From the NCBI RefSeq assembly GCF_003852895.1, contig NZ_QUSW01000010.1:186001-250000 (forward strand): DNA of 64,000 bases. Reading direction: 5' to 3'. Source of the DNA: Rhizobacter terrae (GTDB taxonomy: Bacteria; Pseudomonadota; Gammaproteobacteria; Burkholderiales; Burkholderiaceae_C). Below, one piece after another: positions 52,928 through 61,590 of the stretch. The first letter of the stretch is position 1, and the number at the start of each line of letters is the position of its first letter. The notes under the pieces are model-generated. The model had not been told where the DNA came from and searched no databases. It worked only from the letters and a program-made list of their open reading frames with translations. Position numbers and translations under genes: made by a program.

Positions 52928-55609
52928 ATGTTCCGACATACCAAGACATGCGCGGCAGCGTTGCTCGCGCTTGGAGGAAGTTCGTTTCTTCTGCCAGCCC
53001 TGGCCCAGCAGCAGCTCCAGCGAGTGGAGATCACCGGTTCCAACCTGAAGCGCACGGTCGACAGTGAAGAGGCACTGCCGGTCACCATCATCAACGTCGA
53101 GCAACTGCGCCAGTCGGGCGTGACCAGCGTCGAGCAGGTCGTCCAGATGCTGTCGACCAGCCAGTCCAGCAACGTCGGCTCCAACTCCATCGGTTCCAGC
53201 ACGGGCGGCGCCACCTACGCCAACCTGCGCGGCATCGGGACCAACAAGACCCTGGTGCTGCTCAATGGCCGCCGCGTGGCGGCCTTCGCGTTCAACGTGA
53301 ACGCCGTGGACCTGAACGCCATTCCGTTCGCCGCTGTCGAGCGCGTGGAAGTCCTGCGCGACGGCGCCTCGGCCATCTACGGCACCGACGCCATCGGTGG
53401 CGTGATCAACTTCATCACCAAGCGCGAGTACAAGGGCGTGACGCTCAGCGCGGAGATGACCAAGCCGCAGAAGACCGGCGGCGACACCGATCGCGCGAAC
53501 ATCCTCTTCGGCTTCGGCAACCTCGAAGAGAACGGCTCCAACGTGTGGATCTCGTTCGACCGCTCACACCAGAAGCGCGTTCGCGCACTGGACCGTGACT
53601 TCGCCCGGACCGGCGTCATCCCGTCCAAGGGCGTGAGCGGCACCTCGCCGACCACCTTCCCGGGCAACTTCACGCAAGGCTCGGTGGCGGCCAACCCGTC
53701 GGCGCCGGACTGCGCACCGCCGCTGTCGCTGCCCAGCCCCACCTCGGCCGGCACCTGCGTGTTCGACTTCTCCGCGACGATCGACATCATTCCCGAGGTG
53801 AAGACCGAGACCCTGGCAGGCCGCGCCACCTTCAAGGTGTTCAAGGACTCGCTGCTGTCCGTCGAGGTCGTCTCCACAGACAACGACAACATCTCGCGCG
53901 TGGCACCGGACCCGGTGGCAGGCATCTCCATCCCCGCGGGGTCCCCGTCCTATCCGGTGGGCACCTTCCCTGGCCTGGACACCACCAAGCCCGTCACTGC
54001 GGCGTGGCGCATGGTTCCCGCCGGTTCGCGCACCAACCAGGCCCTCTCGCATGCAGACCGCCTGGTGTTCGACTTGACCGGCACGCTCGCTGGCATGGAC
54101 TACCGTGCAGGCCTCTACTACACGGACAACACCGCGCAGGACGGTGCCATCGACGGCTACGTGAACGCGCCCTTCGTGCGTTCGGAAGTGGCGGCCGGGC
54201 GGCTCAATCCCTTCGTGCCTGCCACGCCGGCGCAGCTGGCCATCATCGAGACCGCCAAGCGCCGCGGCACCTTCGCCACCGCCGAGGGCACGACGCAGGG
54301 TGCGGACTTCCGTCTCTCTCGCGACCTGTTCGAGATGAGTGGCGGCACGGCAGCGATCTCCGGCGGCGCGGAGTTCCGCAAGGAGTTCTACCGCAACGAC
54401 ACCGATGACGCGGTGGTGCGCGCCATCCCATCGGCCGGCCGTTCGCCCAACCACGTGAGCGGCGACCGCAAGGTGCTGGCCTTCACGACCGAAGCCGTGC
54501 TGCCGGTGACCAAGATGCTGGAAGTGCAACTGGCCGCCCGCTACGACGATTACTCGGATGCAGGCAGCACCTTCAATCCGAAGATCGGCTTCCGCCTGCA
54601 GCCCACCAAGAACCTGGTGCTGCGCGGGTCGGCCAACACCGGCTTCAAGGCGCCGACGCTGGATGACCTGTACGCGCCGCAGACCATCACCTTCGCGACC
54701 TCGTCTTCCAACGATCCCATCCTTTGCCCGGGCGGCGTGGTGAACGTGGCCGCTGGCGGCGTGAAGTCGCGCGACTGCGGTGCGCAGGTGCAGGTGCAGC
54801 AAGGCGGCAACACGAAGCTCAAGCCCGAGAAGTCCAAGACCTTCACGCTGGGCCTGGCCTTCGAGCCGGTGAAGAACCTGACGATGTCGGCCGACTACTG
54901 GAACATCAAGCTGAAGGACCAGATCAATGCGCTGCCGCAGGCGTCGATCATCGCCAACTACATCCAGTACGCCGACCGCTTCCATCGCTGCAAGGACCTG
55001 CCGCTGGACGTCCAGGCCAACCTGAACCGCTGCCTGGCCGGCGACACCAACAGCAATGCCATCGGCTACATCACGGCCACCCAGGACAACCTGGGCCGCG
55101 TCGAGACCGACGGCATCGACTTCACGGCGGCGTACTCGTTCCCGCTGGCTGGCGGCAACCTCGCGCTGACCTGGGACGGCACCTGGATCCGCAGCTACAA
55201 GTACCAGAACAGCCCGACCGATCCGATGCGCGAGAACGTGGGCGTCTACATCGACTCGAGCCCGGTGTTCCGCTGGCAGCACACCGTGTCCGGCACCTAT
55301 GCCATCGGCAACTGGTCGAGCCGCCTGGCACTGCGCCACAAGACGGGCTACTACGACAAGAACGACCCGGCCAGCGTGGTGGGTGGGCCGTCGTTCTATC
55401 AGAGCGTCAAGCCCTACACACTGGTGGACTTCGCCGTCAGCACCAAGCCCATCAAGGGCATGAGCCTGACCGTGGGCGTGAAGAACCTGTTCGACACCGA
55501 CCCGCCGTTCTCCAACCAGACGGACCGTTCGCAGCGTGGCTTTGACCCGCGCTACACCGACCCGCTGGGCCGCACGTTCTTCGTCCGCGGAAGCTATTCG
55601 TTCATGTGA
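52928..55609 (+). CDS. TonB-dependent outer-membrane receptor
   Basis: This 893-residue protein begins with a signal peptide ending in LLPALAQ, then a plug domain (VEITGSNLKRTVDSEEALPVTIIN, VERVEVLRDGASAIYGTDAIGGVINFI) and a 22-strand barrel ending FFVRGSYSFM. The terminal residue is Met, not the usual aromatic. No clear TonB box, N-terminal signalling domain or transport partner is present, so the ligand is unknown. It follows an AAGGAA ribosome binding site and a 254-base gap in which I see no gene or clear Fur-type box. Confidence 0.92.
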   Translation: MFRHTKTCAAALLALGGSSFLLPALAQQQLQRVEITGSNLKRTVDSEEALPVTIINVEQLRQSGVTSVEQVVQMLSTSQSSNVGSNSIGSSTGGATYANLRGIGTNKTLVLLNGRRVAAFAFNVNAVDLNAIPFAAVERVEVLRDGASAIYGTDAIGGVINFITKREYKGVTLSAEMTKPQKTGGDTDRANILFGFGNLEENGSNVWISFDRSHQKRVRALDRDFARTGVIPSKGVSGTSPTTFPGNFTQGSVAANPSAPDCAPPLSLPSPTSAGTCVFDFSATIDIIPEVKTETLAGRATFKVFKDSLLSVEVVSTDNDNISRVAPDPVAGISIPAGSPSYPVGTFPGLDTTKPVTAAWRMVPAGSRTNQALSHADRLVFDLTGTLAGMDYRAGLYYTDNTAQDGAIDGYVNAPFVRSEVAAGRLNPFVPATPAQLAIIETAKRRGTFATAEGTTQGADFRLSRDLFEMSGGTAAISGGAEFRKEFYRNDTDDAVVRAIPSAGRSPNHVSGDRKVLAFTTEAVLPVTKMLEVQLAARYDDYSDAGSTFNPKIGFRLQPTKNLVLRGSANTGFKAPTLDDLYAPQTITFATSSSNDPILCPGGVVNVAAGGVKSRDCGAQVQVQQGGNTKLKPEKSKTFTLGLAFEPVKNLTMSADYWNIKLKDQINALPQASIIANYIQYADRFHRCKDLPLDVQANLNRCLAGDTNSNAIGYITATQDNLGRVETDGIDFTAAYSFPLAGGNLALTWDGTWIRSYKYQNSPTDPMRENVGVYIDSSPVFRWQHTVSGTYAIGNWSSRLALRHKTGYYDKNDPASVVGGPSFYQSVKPYTLVDFAVSTKPIKGMSLTVGVKNLFDTDPPFSNQTDRSQRGFDPRYTDPLGRTFFVRGSYSFM

Positions 55610-55629
55610 TCGCGCTTCGGCGCCTTGAT

Positions 55630-55658
55630 GAAGGCCGCCCTCGTGCGGCCTTCTTTTT
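55630..55658 (+). terminator. Intrinsic terminator after the TonB receptor
   Basis: A 9-bp stem GAAGGCCGC/GCGGCCTTC with a six-base loop is followed by TTTTT, 21 bases after the receptor stop. It abuts the end of the convergent PD40 gene. Confidence 0.9.
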
Positions 55659-56638
55659 CAGTTGGACGGGAACTCGTTGTTGGCGCTTGATCCGGAGGTC
55701 AAGGCGGTGAGTCCTGTTCCATCCGCCCCCATGCTGTACACGCCCCACTTCGTGGCCACCAGTGGCTCCATGCGGTGGAAGTAGATGCTGCGGCCATCCA
55801 GGCTCCAGGCGGGCTTGCTGTTGATGTTGCCGTCGTCGATGAGCCAGACCGGGTTGCTGCCGTCGGCATTGGCGAGGCTGATGCCCCAGGCGCCCGCACC
55901 GCTCCAGGCCGAGGGATTGGAGTTGGTGAGCCACGCGATCTTCGTGCCGTCGGGCGAGAAGTAGGGGTCGTAGTCGGCGAGGTGATCGAAGGTCAGCCGC
56001 GTCTCGGCGCCGCCGGCCGAGGGCATGGTGTAGATCTCGTAGTCGGCCGGCGTGCAGGGCGTTCCCGGACAGCCGTTGAAGAGAAGGGTCCGGCCGTCGG
56101 GCGACCATGACACGTCGGTGTTCACGCCGGCACGTGCCGTGAGTTGGCGAGGGAAGCGTCCGAGCGAATCGGTGATGAAGATCTGCGGGCTGGTGGCGCT
56201 GCCGCCGAACATCGCGATCGATCCACCGTCGGGCGACCACTCGCCGTGGCCTTGCACGGCCCATCCGTCGGTGCCCGCGGCGCGCAGGCGCGTGAGGCCG
56301 CTGCCGTCCACGTTCACGACCCACAGGCTGGCGAGGTCGTAGCGCTCGGAGCTGCCGCGCGGCGACCGGTAGAACAGCAGCTTGCGCCGGTCCGGCGAGA
56401 TGCGCGGCCACCAGTTTTCATAGCTGGTGTCGCTGGTGACCTGTGCGCTGGCGCTGCCGTCGTTGCGCATCAGGTAGATCTCGTGGTTGCCCGTGCGGTC
56501 CGAGTCGAACACGAGGATGTTGGCGCCCAGCGGCGTGATGTCCGGTGCCGGCGTGCCGCCGTCGGAGCCGCCGCCACCGCAGCCGGCCAGTGCCGCGCAC
56601 AGGGACAGCGCGGCCACGAGAGAAGATGAAGAGCGCAT
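55658..56638 (-). CDS. PD40/TolB-like beta-propeller lipoprotein
   Basis: This 326-residue protein has a lipoprotein signal (SLCAALAGC, with Cys20 region as the lipidation site) followed by several WD40-like PD40 repeats (ISPDRRKLLFY, WSPDGGSIAMF, WSPDGRTLLFN, FSPDGTKIAWL, WSLDGRSIYFH), so a beta-propeller anchored in the envelope. ATG 56638 has AAGGAGG eight bases upstream. It is separated from ureG by 103 bases. Binding partner and role are unknown; some such proteins hydrolyse or sense oligosaccharides or peptides. Confidence 0.85.
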   Translation of the reverse strand: MRSSSSLVAALSLCAALAGCGGGGSDGGTPAPDITPLGANILVFDSDRTGNHEIYLMRNDGSASAQVTSDTSYENWWPRISPDRRKLLFYRSPRGSSERYDLASLWVVNVDGSGLTRLRAAGTDGWAVQGHGEWSPDGGSIAMFGGSATSPQIFITDSLGRFPRQLTARAGVNTDVSWSPDGRTLLFNGCPGTPCTPADYEIYTMPSAGGAETRLTFDHLADYDPYFSPDGTKIAWLTNSNPSAWSGAGAWGISLANADGSNPVWLIDDGNINSKPAWSLDGRSIYFHRMEPLVATKWGVYSMGADGTGLTALTSGSSANNEFPSN

Positions 56639-56741
56639 CGCGGATGCCTCCTTGGATCGTCGTTGCACAAGCCAACGGCTGCGGCGCAGCCGCGTTGACG
56701 TGCTGCCGATCCGGGAGGTAACGGCGCGTTGCGCCTCGCGC

Positions 56742-57386
56742 TCAGGCGGTGAGCAGACCCTTGCGCTCGACGAAGGCGATCACCTCGGCCAGGCCTGCAT
56801 GCGTCTTCAGGTTCGTCATCACGTAGGGCTTGGCGCCGCGCATGCGCTTGGTGTCGGCTTCCATCACGTCCAGGTTCGCGCCCACGTGCGGCGCGAGGTC
56901 GGTCTTGTTGATGACGAAGAGGTCGCTCTTGGTGATGCCCGGACCGCCCTTGCGCGGAATCTTCTCGCCGGCCGCGACGTCGATCACGTAGATGGTAAGG
57001 TCCGACAGCTCGGGGCTGAAGGTGGCGGCGAGGTTGTCTCCGCCGCTCTCGATGAACACGATGTCGGCGTTCGGGAACTTGCCGAGCATGCGGTCCACCG
57101 CTTCGAGGTTGATGGAGGCGTCCTCGCGGATCGCGGTGTGCGGGCAGCCGCCGGTTTCCACGCCCATGATCCGCTCGGCCTCCAGCGCACCGGCCACGGT
57201 GAGCAGGCGCTGGTCTTCCTTGGTGTAGATGTCGTTGGTGACCACCACGAGGTCGTAGCGCTCGCGCATGGTCTTGCACAGCATCTCGACGAGGGTGGTC
57301 TTGCCCGATCCCACCGGCCCGCCCACGCCCACGCGCAGGGGCGGAAGCTTCTTGGTGCGGCCGGGGATGTGGTGCAGGTTGCTCAT
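56742..57386 (-). CDS. ureG: Urease accessory GTPase UreG
   Basis: This 214-residue GTPase drives nickel insertion into urease. It has [18 protein letters not shown] (P-loop), [12 protein letters not shown], the metal-binding Cys-Pro-His in [13 protein letters not shown] and [13 protein letters not shown]. It follows ureF after 48 bases in the usual E-F-G order. Confidence 0.97.
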   Translation of the reverse strand: MSNLHHIPGRTKKLPPLRVGVGGPVGSGKTTLVEMLCKTMRERYDLVVVTNDIYTKEDQRLLTVAGALEAERIMGVETGGCPHTAIREDASINLEAVDRMLGKFPNADIVFIESGGDNLAATFSPELSDLTIYVIDVAAGEKIPRKGGPGITKSDLFVINKTDLAPHVGANLDVMEADTKRMRGAKPYVMTNLKTHAGLAEVIAFVERKGLLTA

Positions 57387-57434
57387 GGCGGTCTCGGAAA
57401 GTGCGTGCTCGGGTATAGCAGGTTGCGCGCCAGC

Positions 57435-58145
57435 TCAGGAACGGAAGAGGCGCGAATACTGTGTCTCGTGCTGCGCGGACAGGATGGCGAGCATGGGCGT
57501 GAAAGCCTGGCGTTCGCTGTCCATCAGCGACATCGCGTGGTCGATGGCGGCAGGGATGCCGTCGCTCAGGCGGGCGAGGATGCGTTGCCCGGCGTTCTGC
57601 CCCAGCGGCACGGCCTTGAGCGCGGCCTGCACCATGTTCTCGGCCCAGCCGAAGGCAAAGGCCAGCAGGCATTCGCGGGCCGGCGCACCGGTCTGCACGG
57701 CGGCCAGGGCGAAGGCGACGGGCCAGGTGGGCGCGGGGGCGAGCGCCGCGAGCGAAGGGAGGCGATCGTCATCGGCGTTGCGGTTGCGCAGCCATTCGAG
57801 CAGGGAGCGGCCCATCTGCTGGGTCTGCTGGCGCAGCTCGCCGGATTCGCGCGTGGTGGTCACCCAATCGTTCAGCGCAGCGACGGCCGCGAGATCCTTG
57901 CGCTGCCAGGCGCCGATGGCCTTGTGCAGCGCGGGCAGGTCACTGCGCGACAGGCCAAGCGCGAGCTGGTCTTCCAGCCAGTCGGCCGCCTGGGCCTCGC
58001 TGGTCACGAGGCCGGCTTCGACGGCGGCTTCCAGTGCCTCGGAGTAGCTGAAGCCGCCGACGGGCAGGGCGGGGGAGGCCAGCCACATCAGCTGCAGCAG
58101 GGCCGCAGGCGATGTGGGCTGCGGTGGACGAAGGACTCTGGGCAT
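57435..58145 (-). CDS. ureF: Urease accessory protein UreF
   Basis: This 236-residue helical protein bridges UreG and the urease apoprotein. It has [21 protein letters not shown] near the N-terminus and the [21 protein letters not shown] segment typical of UreF. It lies between ureE and ureG. Confidence 0.95.
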   Translation of the reverse strand: MPRVLRPPQPTSPAALLQLMWLASPALPVGGFSYSEALEAAVEAGLVTSEAQAADWLEDQLALGLSRSDLPALHKAIGAWQRKDLAAVAALNDWVTTTRESGELRQQTQQMGRSLLEWLRNRNADDDRLPSLAALAPAPTWPVAFALAAVQTGAPARECLLAFAFGWAENMVQAALKAVPLGQNAGQRILARLSDGIPAAIDHAMSLMDSERQAFTPMLAILSAQHETQYSRLFRS

Positions 58146-58177
58146 CGTGTTGCTGTCGCCTCATCCCGGCGACGGGT

Positions 58178-58819
58178 TCAATGGTCGTGGTTGCAGCCCG
58201 GGCCGTGCACGTGGCCATGCGAGTGGTCGTGCCCGTGGTCGTGCTTGTGATCGTGCGCAGCCGCGATCGGGATGACGCTCGGCTTGGCAGCCTTGCCGTG
58301 GTCATGCTCGTGCGCTTGCCCATGGTCATGGGCATGGTCATGACCATGCGAGTGCCCATGCCCTCCTGCCGCATACGCCCCGCCTTCCGGCTCGAACGGT
58401 GCCAGCTCTTCGGTCACGGTGAGATGCATGTTCTGAAGCATCTCGCCCAGCACATGGTCCGGCTCGATGTGCAGGCGGTCCGGCTGCAGCTCCAGCTGCA
58501 CGTGCCGGTTGCCCAGGTGGTAGGCGGCCCGCGTGAGGTCAAAGGGCGACCCGTGTTCAGCACAGGGCCGGATGACCATCACCGGCTGCGGCGTGGCAAT
58601 GACCTTCACCAGCGAGCCATCCTCGGCCACCAGCACGTCGCCGCCGCGCACCACGCTGCCGCGGGGCAGGAACACGCCCAGCGTCCGGCCCTGGGAGTCC
58701 TCGGTGTCGAATCGGCTCTTCTGGCGGGTGTCCCAGTCCAGCACCACGGCGGCGGCGCGCTTGAGCAGGACGGGGGCGAGGCCGCGCCCCTGGGAGATGA
58801 GTTTGTTGACGGTGAGCAT
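58178..58819 (-). CDS. ureE: Urease nickel metallochaperone UreE
   Basis: This 213-residue protein delivers nickel to the urease complex. Residues 1 to ~140 are the UreE fold (LTVNKLISQGRGLAPVLLKR, RGGDVLVAEDGSLVKV, AYHLGNRHVQLEL). After that comes a very His-rich tail with many HDH/HGH units, able to bind several nickel ions. ATG 58819 gives the family's usual MLTVNKL; an ATG three codons upstream and a TTG at 58843 are alternatives. The structural genes ureDABC are not beside it; the preceding gene is an unrelated hydrolase. Confidence 0.95.
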   Translation of the reverse strand: MLTVNKLISQGRGLAPVLLKRAAAVVLDWDTRQKSRFDTEDSQGRTLGVFLPRGSVVRGGDVLVAEDGSLVKVIATPQPVMVIRPCAEHGSPFDLTRAAYHLGNRHVQLELQPDRLHIEPDHVLGEMLQNMHLTVTEELAPFEPEGGAYAAGGHGHSHGHDHAHDHGQAHEHDHGKAAKPSVIPIAAAHDHKHDHGHDHSHGHVHGPGCNHDH

Positions 58820-58877
58820 GGTGGGCATGGACTGCTGCGGCAAAACCGCAGTCTCTCATGCCCGCCGTGCCGGGGCC

Positions 58878-59768
58878 TCAGCGCAGCCAGTTCGGGAAGT
58901 AGCCCAGCGCGTCCTGCGTCACGCTGTCGTGCGCCGGCACGACCAGCAGGTCCGGCAGGCGCTTTTGCACTTCGCGGATCTTGCGGATGGCATCGGCCGT
59001 CTTGTCGATGTCGTGGTCCACGATCTGCCGCGCCATCCAGATCTTGGGCGAGCCGTCCTTGAGCGCGCCGGACGTCCACACGACGTCGCCCACGAGGAAG
59101 ATGCGCCGGCCGGAACCCAGGGTGAGGAACAGCCCCGTGGACCCCGGCGTGTGGCCGAACATCGGCACGAACACCACGCTGCCGTCGCCGAAGAGGTCGT
59201 TGCTGGCGTCGAAGCCTTCGTAGGCCGGGTGAGGGAAGGCCAGCTCATGCCATTCGATGCCGCTCCCCCTCACCTGCGACGGCCATGCGCTGCCCGCGCC
59301 GCCATGGCCCTGGCGTGCGCGTTCGATCATGGGCATCTCCTCCTTGGGCACCCACACCGGCACGCCGGCGAAGTCCTCGATGCCGCTGGCGTGGTCCCAG
59401 TGGCTGTGGCTGAGCACGATCTGCGTCACCGGCCCGACGCCGGCTGCGGCGAGCTGGGCCTGCGCGGGCGTGACGGGGTCGTCGTAGCGGAAGAAGGGCT
59501 TCTGCCACCAGCTCATGTCCTGCTTGTACTGCGCAGCCACGTTGCGGCCCAGGCCCGTGTCGAACAGCATCAGCGTGTCGCCGTGCTGCACCAGGAAGGC
59601 GCTGAAATTGGTGGCCAGTTGGCGGCTGGAATCGCCGCCTGCGAAGAGCACGTTCTCCTGCACCTTCCGCGACGAGGTCTTGATGATGGACAGGCGAACG
59701 TCGGTGGCCTGCACGGCAAAGGCAGCCAGGGCGAGCGCGGCGGCGAGCAAGGGCTTGATCATGGGCAT
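58878..59768 (-). CDS. Secreted metallo-beta-lactamase-fold hydrolase
   Basis: This 296-residue protein starts with a signal peptide (MIKPLLAAALALAAFAVQA) and has the MBL metal-binding motif SHSHWDHASG, a further His in MFGHTPGSTGLF, and Asp in LVGDVVW, with a late His in VPAHDSV. The arrangement resembles AHL lactonases and periplasmic lactonase-like hydrolases, but the substrate cannot be assigned. Its start lies 27 bases from a MerR-type promoter, so it should be controlled by the divergent regulator. ATG 59768 or 59762 are both possible. Confidence 0.85.
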   Translation of the reverse strand: MPMIKPLLAAALALAAFAVQATDVRLSIIKTSSRKVQENVLFAGGDSSRQLATNFSAFLVQHGDTLMLFDTGLGRNVAAQYKQDMSWWQKPFFRYDDPVTPAQAQLAAAGVGPVTQIVLSHSHWDHASGIEDFAGVPVWVPKEEMPMIERARQGHGGAGSAWPSQVRGSGIEWHELAFPHPAYEGFDASNDLFGDGSVVFVPMFGHTPGSTGLFLTLGSGRRIFLVGDVVWTSGALKDGSPKIWMARQIVDHDIDKTADAIRKIREVQKRLPDLLVVPAHDSVTQDALGYFPNWLR

Positions 59769-59794
59769 GGAGCAGTTCAAGTGATGACAGGCCC

Positions 59795-59826
59795 AGCGTA
59801 AACCTTGGACTAAACTCCAGGGTCAA
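59795..59826 (-). promoter_or_regulatory. MerR-type promoter and operator for the MBL hydrolase gene
   Basis: On the minus strand TTGACC (-35) and TACGCT (-10) are separated by 20 bases, the long spacing typical of MerR-activated promoters such as zntA. The spacer holds a dyad, CTGGAG/TTCCAG-like (ACCTTGGACT against ACTCCAGGGT on the plus strand). It points to the hydrolase, and the MerR gene starts 24 bases away on the other strand. Confidence 0.8.
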
Positions 59827-59850
59827 GCCTTTCCTTCACCGGAGCACCGC

Positions 59851-60276
59851 ATGAACATCGGCCAGATGGCGCAGGCCACCGGCGTGTCCACCGACACGCT
59901 GCGCTTCTACGAGAAGCAGGGGCTGATCGAGCCGCCCGTGCGCAGCGAGAACGGCTACCGCAGTTACCGCGAGGAAGACATCGGCCGCGTGCGCTTCCTG
60001 CGCGGGGCGCAGGCCCTGGGCTTCACGCTGGCGCAGATTCGCTGGATCCTTCCGCGGCTGGCGGCCGGCCAGGTGGACCGTGCCGAGATCGAGCACCACC
60101 TGCTGGCCAAGGAAGCGGAGATCGATGCGCACATCAAGCAGCTGCGTGCGCTGAAGAAGGAGCTTCGGCAGACCTTCTCCATGCTCAACTGCGTGCCCAA
60201 TCAATCGGTCACGGTGGCGCAGGCCACCTCCAAGGCGGTGCCGGCAAAGAAGGCGGCCGCGCGCCGCCGCGCCTGA
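59851..60276 (+). CDS. MerR-family transcriptional regulator
   Basis: This 141-residue regulator has the MerR winged helix (MNIGQMAQATGVSTDTLRFYEKQGLI, NGYRSYREEDIGRVRFLRGAQALGF) and a coiled coil (about 78-112). It has a single cysteine, Cys114 in LNCVPN, so it lacks the two-Cys metal loop of CueR or the Cys set of ZntR and CadR. The tail is Ala/Lys/Arg-rich. It is expected to twist the long-spacer promoter of the divergent hydrolase gene; the inducer is unknown. It ends three bases before the convergent serA end. Confidence 0.9.
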   Translation: MNIGQMAQATGVSTDTLRFYEKQGLIEPPVRSENGYRSYREEDIGRVRFLRGAQALGFTLAQIRWILPRLAAGQVDRAEIEHHLLAKEAEIDAHIKQLRALKKELRQTFSMLNCVPNQSVTVAQATSKAVPAKKAAARRRA

Positions 60277-60279
60277 ACG

Positions 60280-61467
60280 TCAGCCGACGGCCGGCAGGTA
60301 GCGCACCGCCAGCACGCCGTCGATCGCGCCGATCTCGTCGAGCACGGCCGCAGCCACTGCGCTGTCCACGTCCACCAGCGTGTAGGCCACGTCGCCGCGC
60401 GACTTGTTGACCATGTTGTGGATGTTCAGCCCCGCACGGGCCATGGTGGTGGAGATCTGCCCCAGCATGTTAGGCACGTTGGAGTTGGCGATCGCCACCC
60501 GGTAGGCCGACTCGCGCGCCATGCCCACCGCGGGAAAGTTGACCGAGTTGGCCACGTTGCCGTGTTCGAGGAAGTCGCGCAGCTGGTCCACCACCATCAG
60601 CGCGCAGTTCTCTTCGGCCTCGCGCGTGGACGCGCCCAGGTGCGGCAAGGCGATGACGCGCTCGTTGTGGTTGAGCACGCCGTTCGGGAAGTCGCACACG
60701 TACCAGCCCAGGTGCCTGCGCTCCAAGGCGGCGAGCACGGCCTTGTCGTTCACCACGCCTTCGCGGGAGAAATTCAGCAGCACCGCGCCGGGCTTCATCG
60801 TGCCGATGTTGTCGGCATTGACCAGGTCGCGCGTGGCATCCACCAGGGGCACGTGCAGCGTCACGAAGTTGGCGCTGCGCAGCACCTCGCTGACGCTGCC
60901 CGCGCGCTTGACCTGCGAGGGCAGGCTCCAGGCGGCATCCACCGTGATCTCGGGGTCGTAGCCCAGCACCTGCATGCCCAGCTTGATGGCGGCGTCGGCC
61001 ACCAGGCAGCCCACCTTGCCCAGGCCCACGATGCCCAGCGTCTGGCCGGCGAGCTCGAAGCCGGCGAAGGCCTTCTTGCCGTCTTCCACCGCCTTGTCCA
61101 TGTCGGCCATCGCCGGGTCAAGACCATGCACGAAACGCAGGGCCTGCGGCACGTTGCGCGCCGCCAGCAGCATGCCGGTGAGCACCAGCTCCTTCACTGC
61201 ATTGGCGTTGGCGCCCGGCGCATTGAACACCGGCACGCCGCGCTGGCTCATCGCCTTGACGGGGATGTTGTTGGTGCCGGCACCCGCGCGGGCGATGGCC
61301 CGGACGGTGGGCGGGATGTCCAGCGAGTGCATGTCAGCCGAGCGCACGAGCACGGCGTCGGGCTCGCTCAGGTCCTTGCCCACCGCATATCGCTCAGTCG
61401 GCAGGCGTTTGAGCCCGTTCTCCGAGATCTGGTTGAGTACAAGCACCTTGAACTGCGAACGTTCCAT
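60280..61467 (-). CDS. serA: D-3-phosphoglycerate dehydrogenase
   Basis: This 395-residue enzyme starts serine synthesis by oxidising 3-phosphoglycerate. It has the NAD-binding GIVGLGKVG, VPLVDATRDLVNADN, a catalytic His in LPHLGASTREAEEN, and a C-terminal ACT domain (about 325-395, NVPNMLGQISTTMARAGLNI) for possible serine feedback. ATG 61467 is the conserved start; the frame extends to 61566 through a hairpin-rich gap. It is downstream of serC. Confidence 0.94.
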   Translation of the reverse strand: MERSQFKVLVLNQISENGLKRLPTERYAVGKDLSEPDAVLVRSADMHSLDIPPTVRAIARAGAGTNNIPVKAMSQRGVPVFNAPGANANAVKELVLTGMLLAARNVPQALRFVHGLDPAMADMDKAVEDGKKAFAGFELAGQTLGIVGLGKVGCLVADAAIKLGMQVLGYDPEITVDAAWSLPSQVKRAGSVSEVLRSANFVTLHVPLVDATRDLVNADNIGTMKPGAVLLNFSREGVVNDKAVLAALERRHLGWYVCDFPNGVLNHNERVIALPHLGASTREAEENCALMVVDQLRDFLEHGNVANSVNFPAVGMARESAYRVAIANSNVPNMLGQISTTMARAGLNIHNMVNKSRGDVAYTLVDVDSAVAAAVLDEIGAIDGVLAVRYLPAVG

Positions 61468-61486
61468 GCCAGACCTCTCGAAGAGC

Positions 61487-61590
61487 GCCGGCCGCAGGCC
61501 GGCTTGTTGTCCATGCTGGAGCCCCCTCCCGGAGGGGGCTGGGGGGAGCAACCCTGTCCCGTGCAACGGGTAGCGCGAAGCGCTATCCGT
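61487..61590. repeat. Four-hairpin cluster between serC and serA
   Basis: Within 104 bases lie GCCGGCC/GGCCGGC (61487-61503), AGCCCCCTCC/GGAGGGGGCT (61520-61540), CCCGT/ACGGG (61558-61570) and an 11-bp stem with a GAA loop (61566-61590, one G-T pair) that overlaps the serC stop. No U-tract follows any of them on the minus strand. It resembles REP-like extragenic palindromes and may tune serA relative to serC. Confidence 0.65.

Noticed and set aside
53564-55339. 591-codon minus-strand open frame
   Set aside because: Antisense to the TonB receptor, with no domain or start signal.
56487-58250. 587-codon plus-strand open frame
   Set aside because: Antisense to ureG, ureF and part of the PD40 gene; His/Arg-rich shadow composition.
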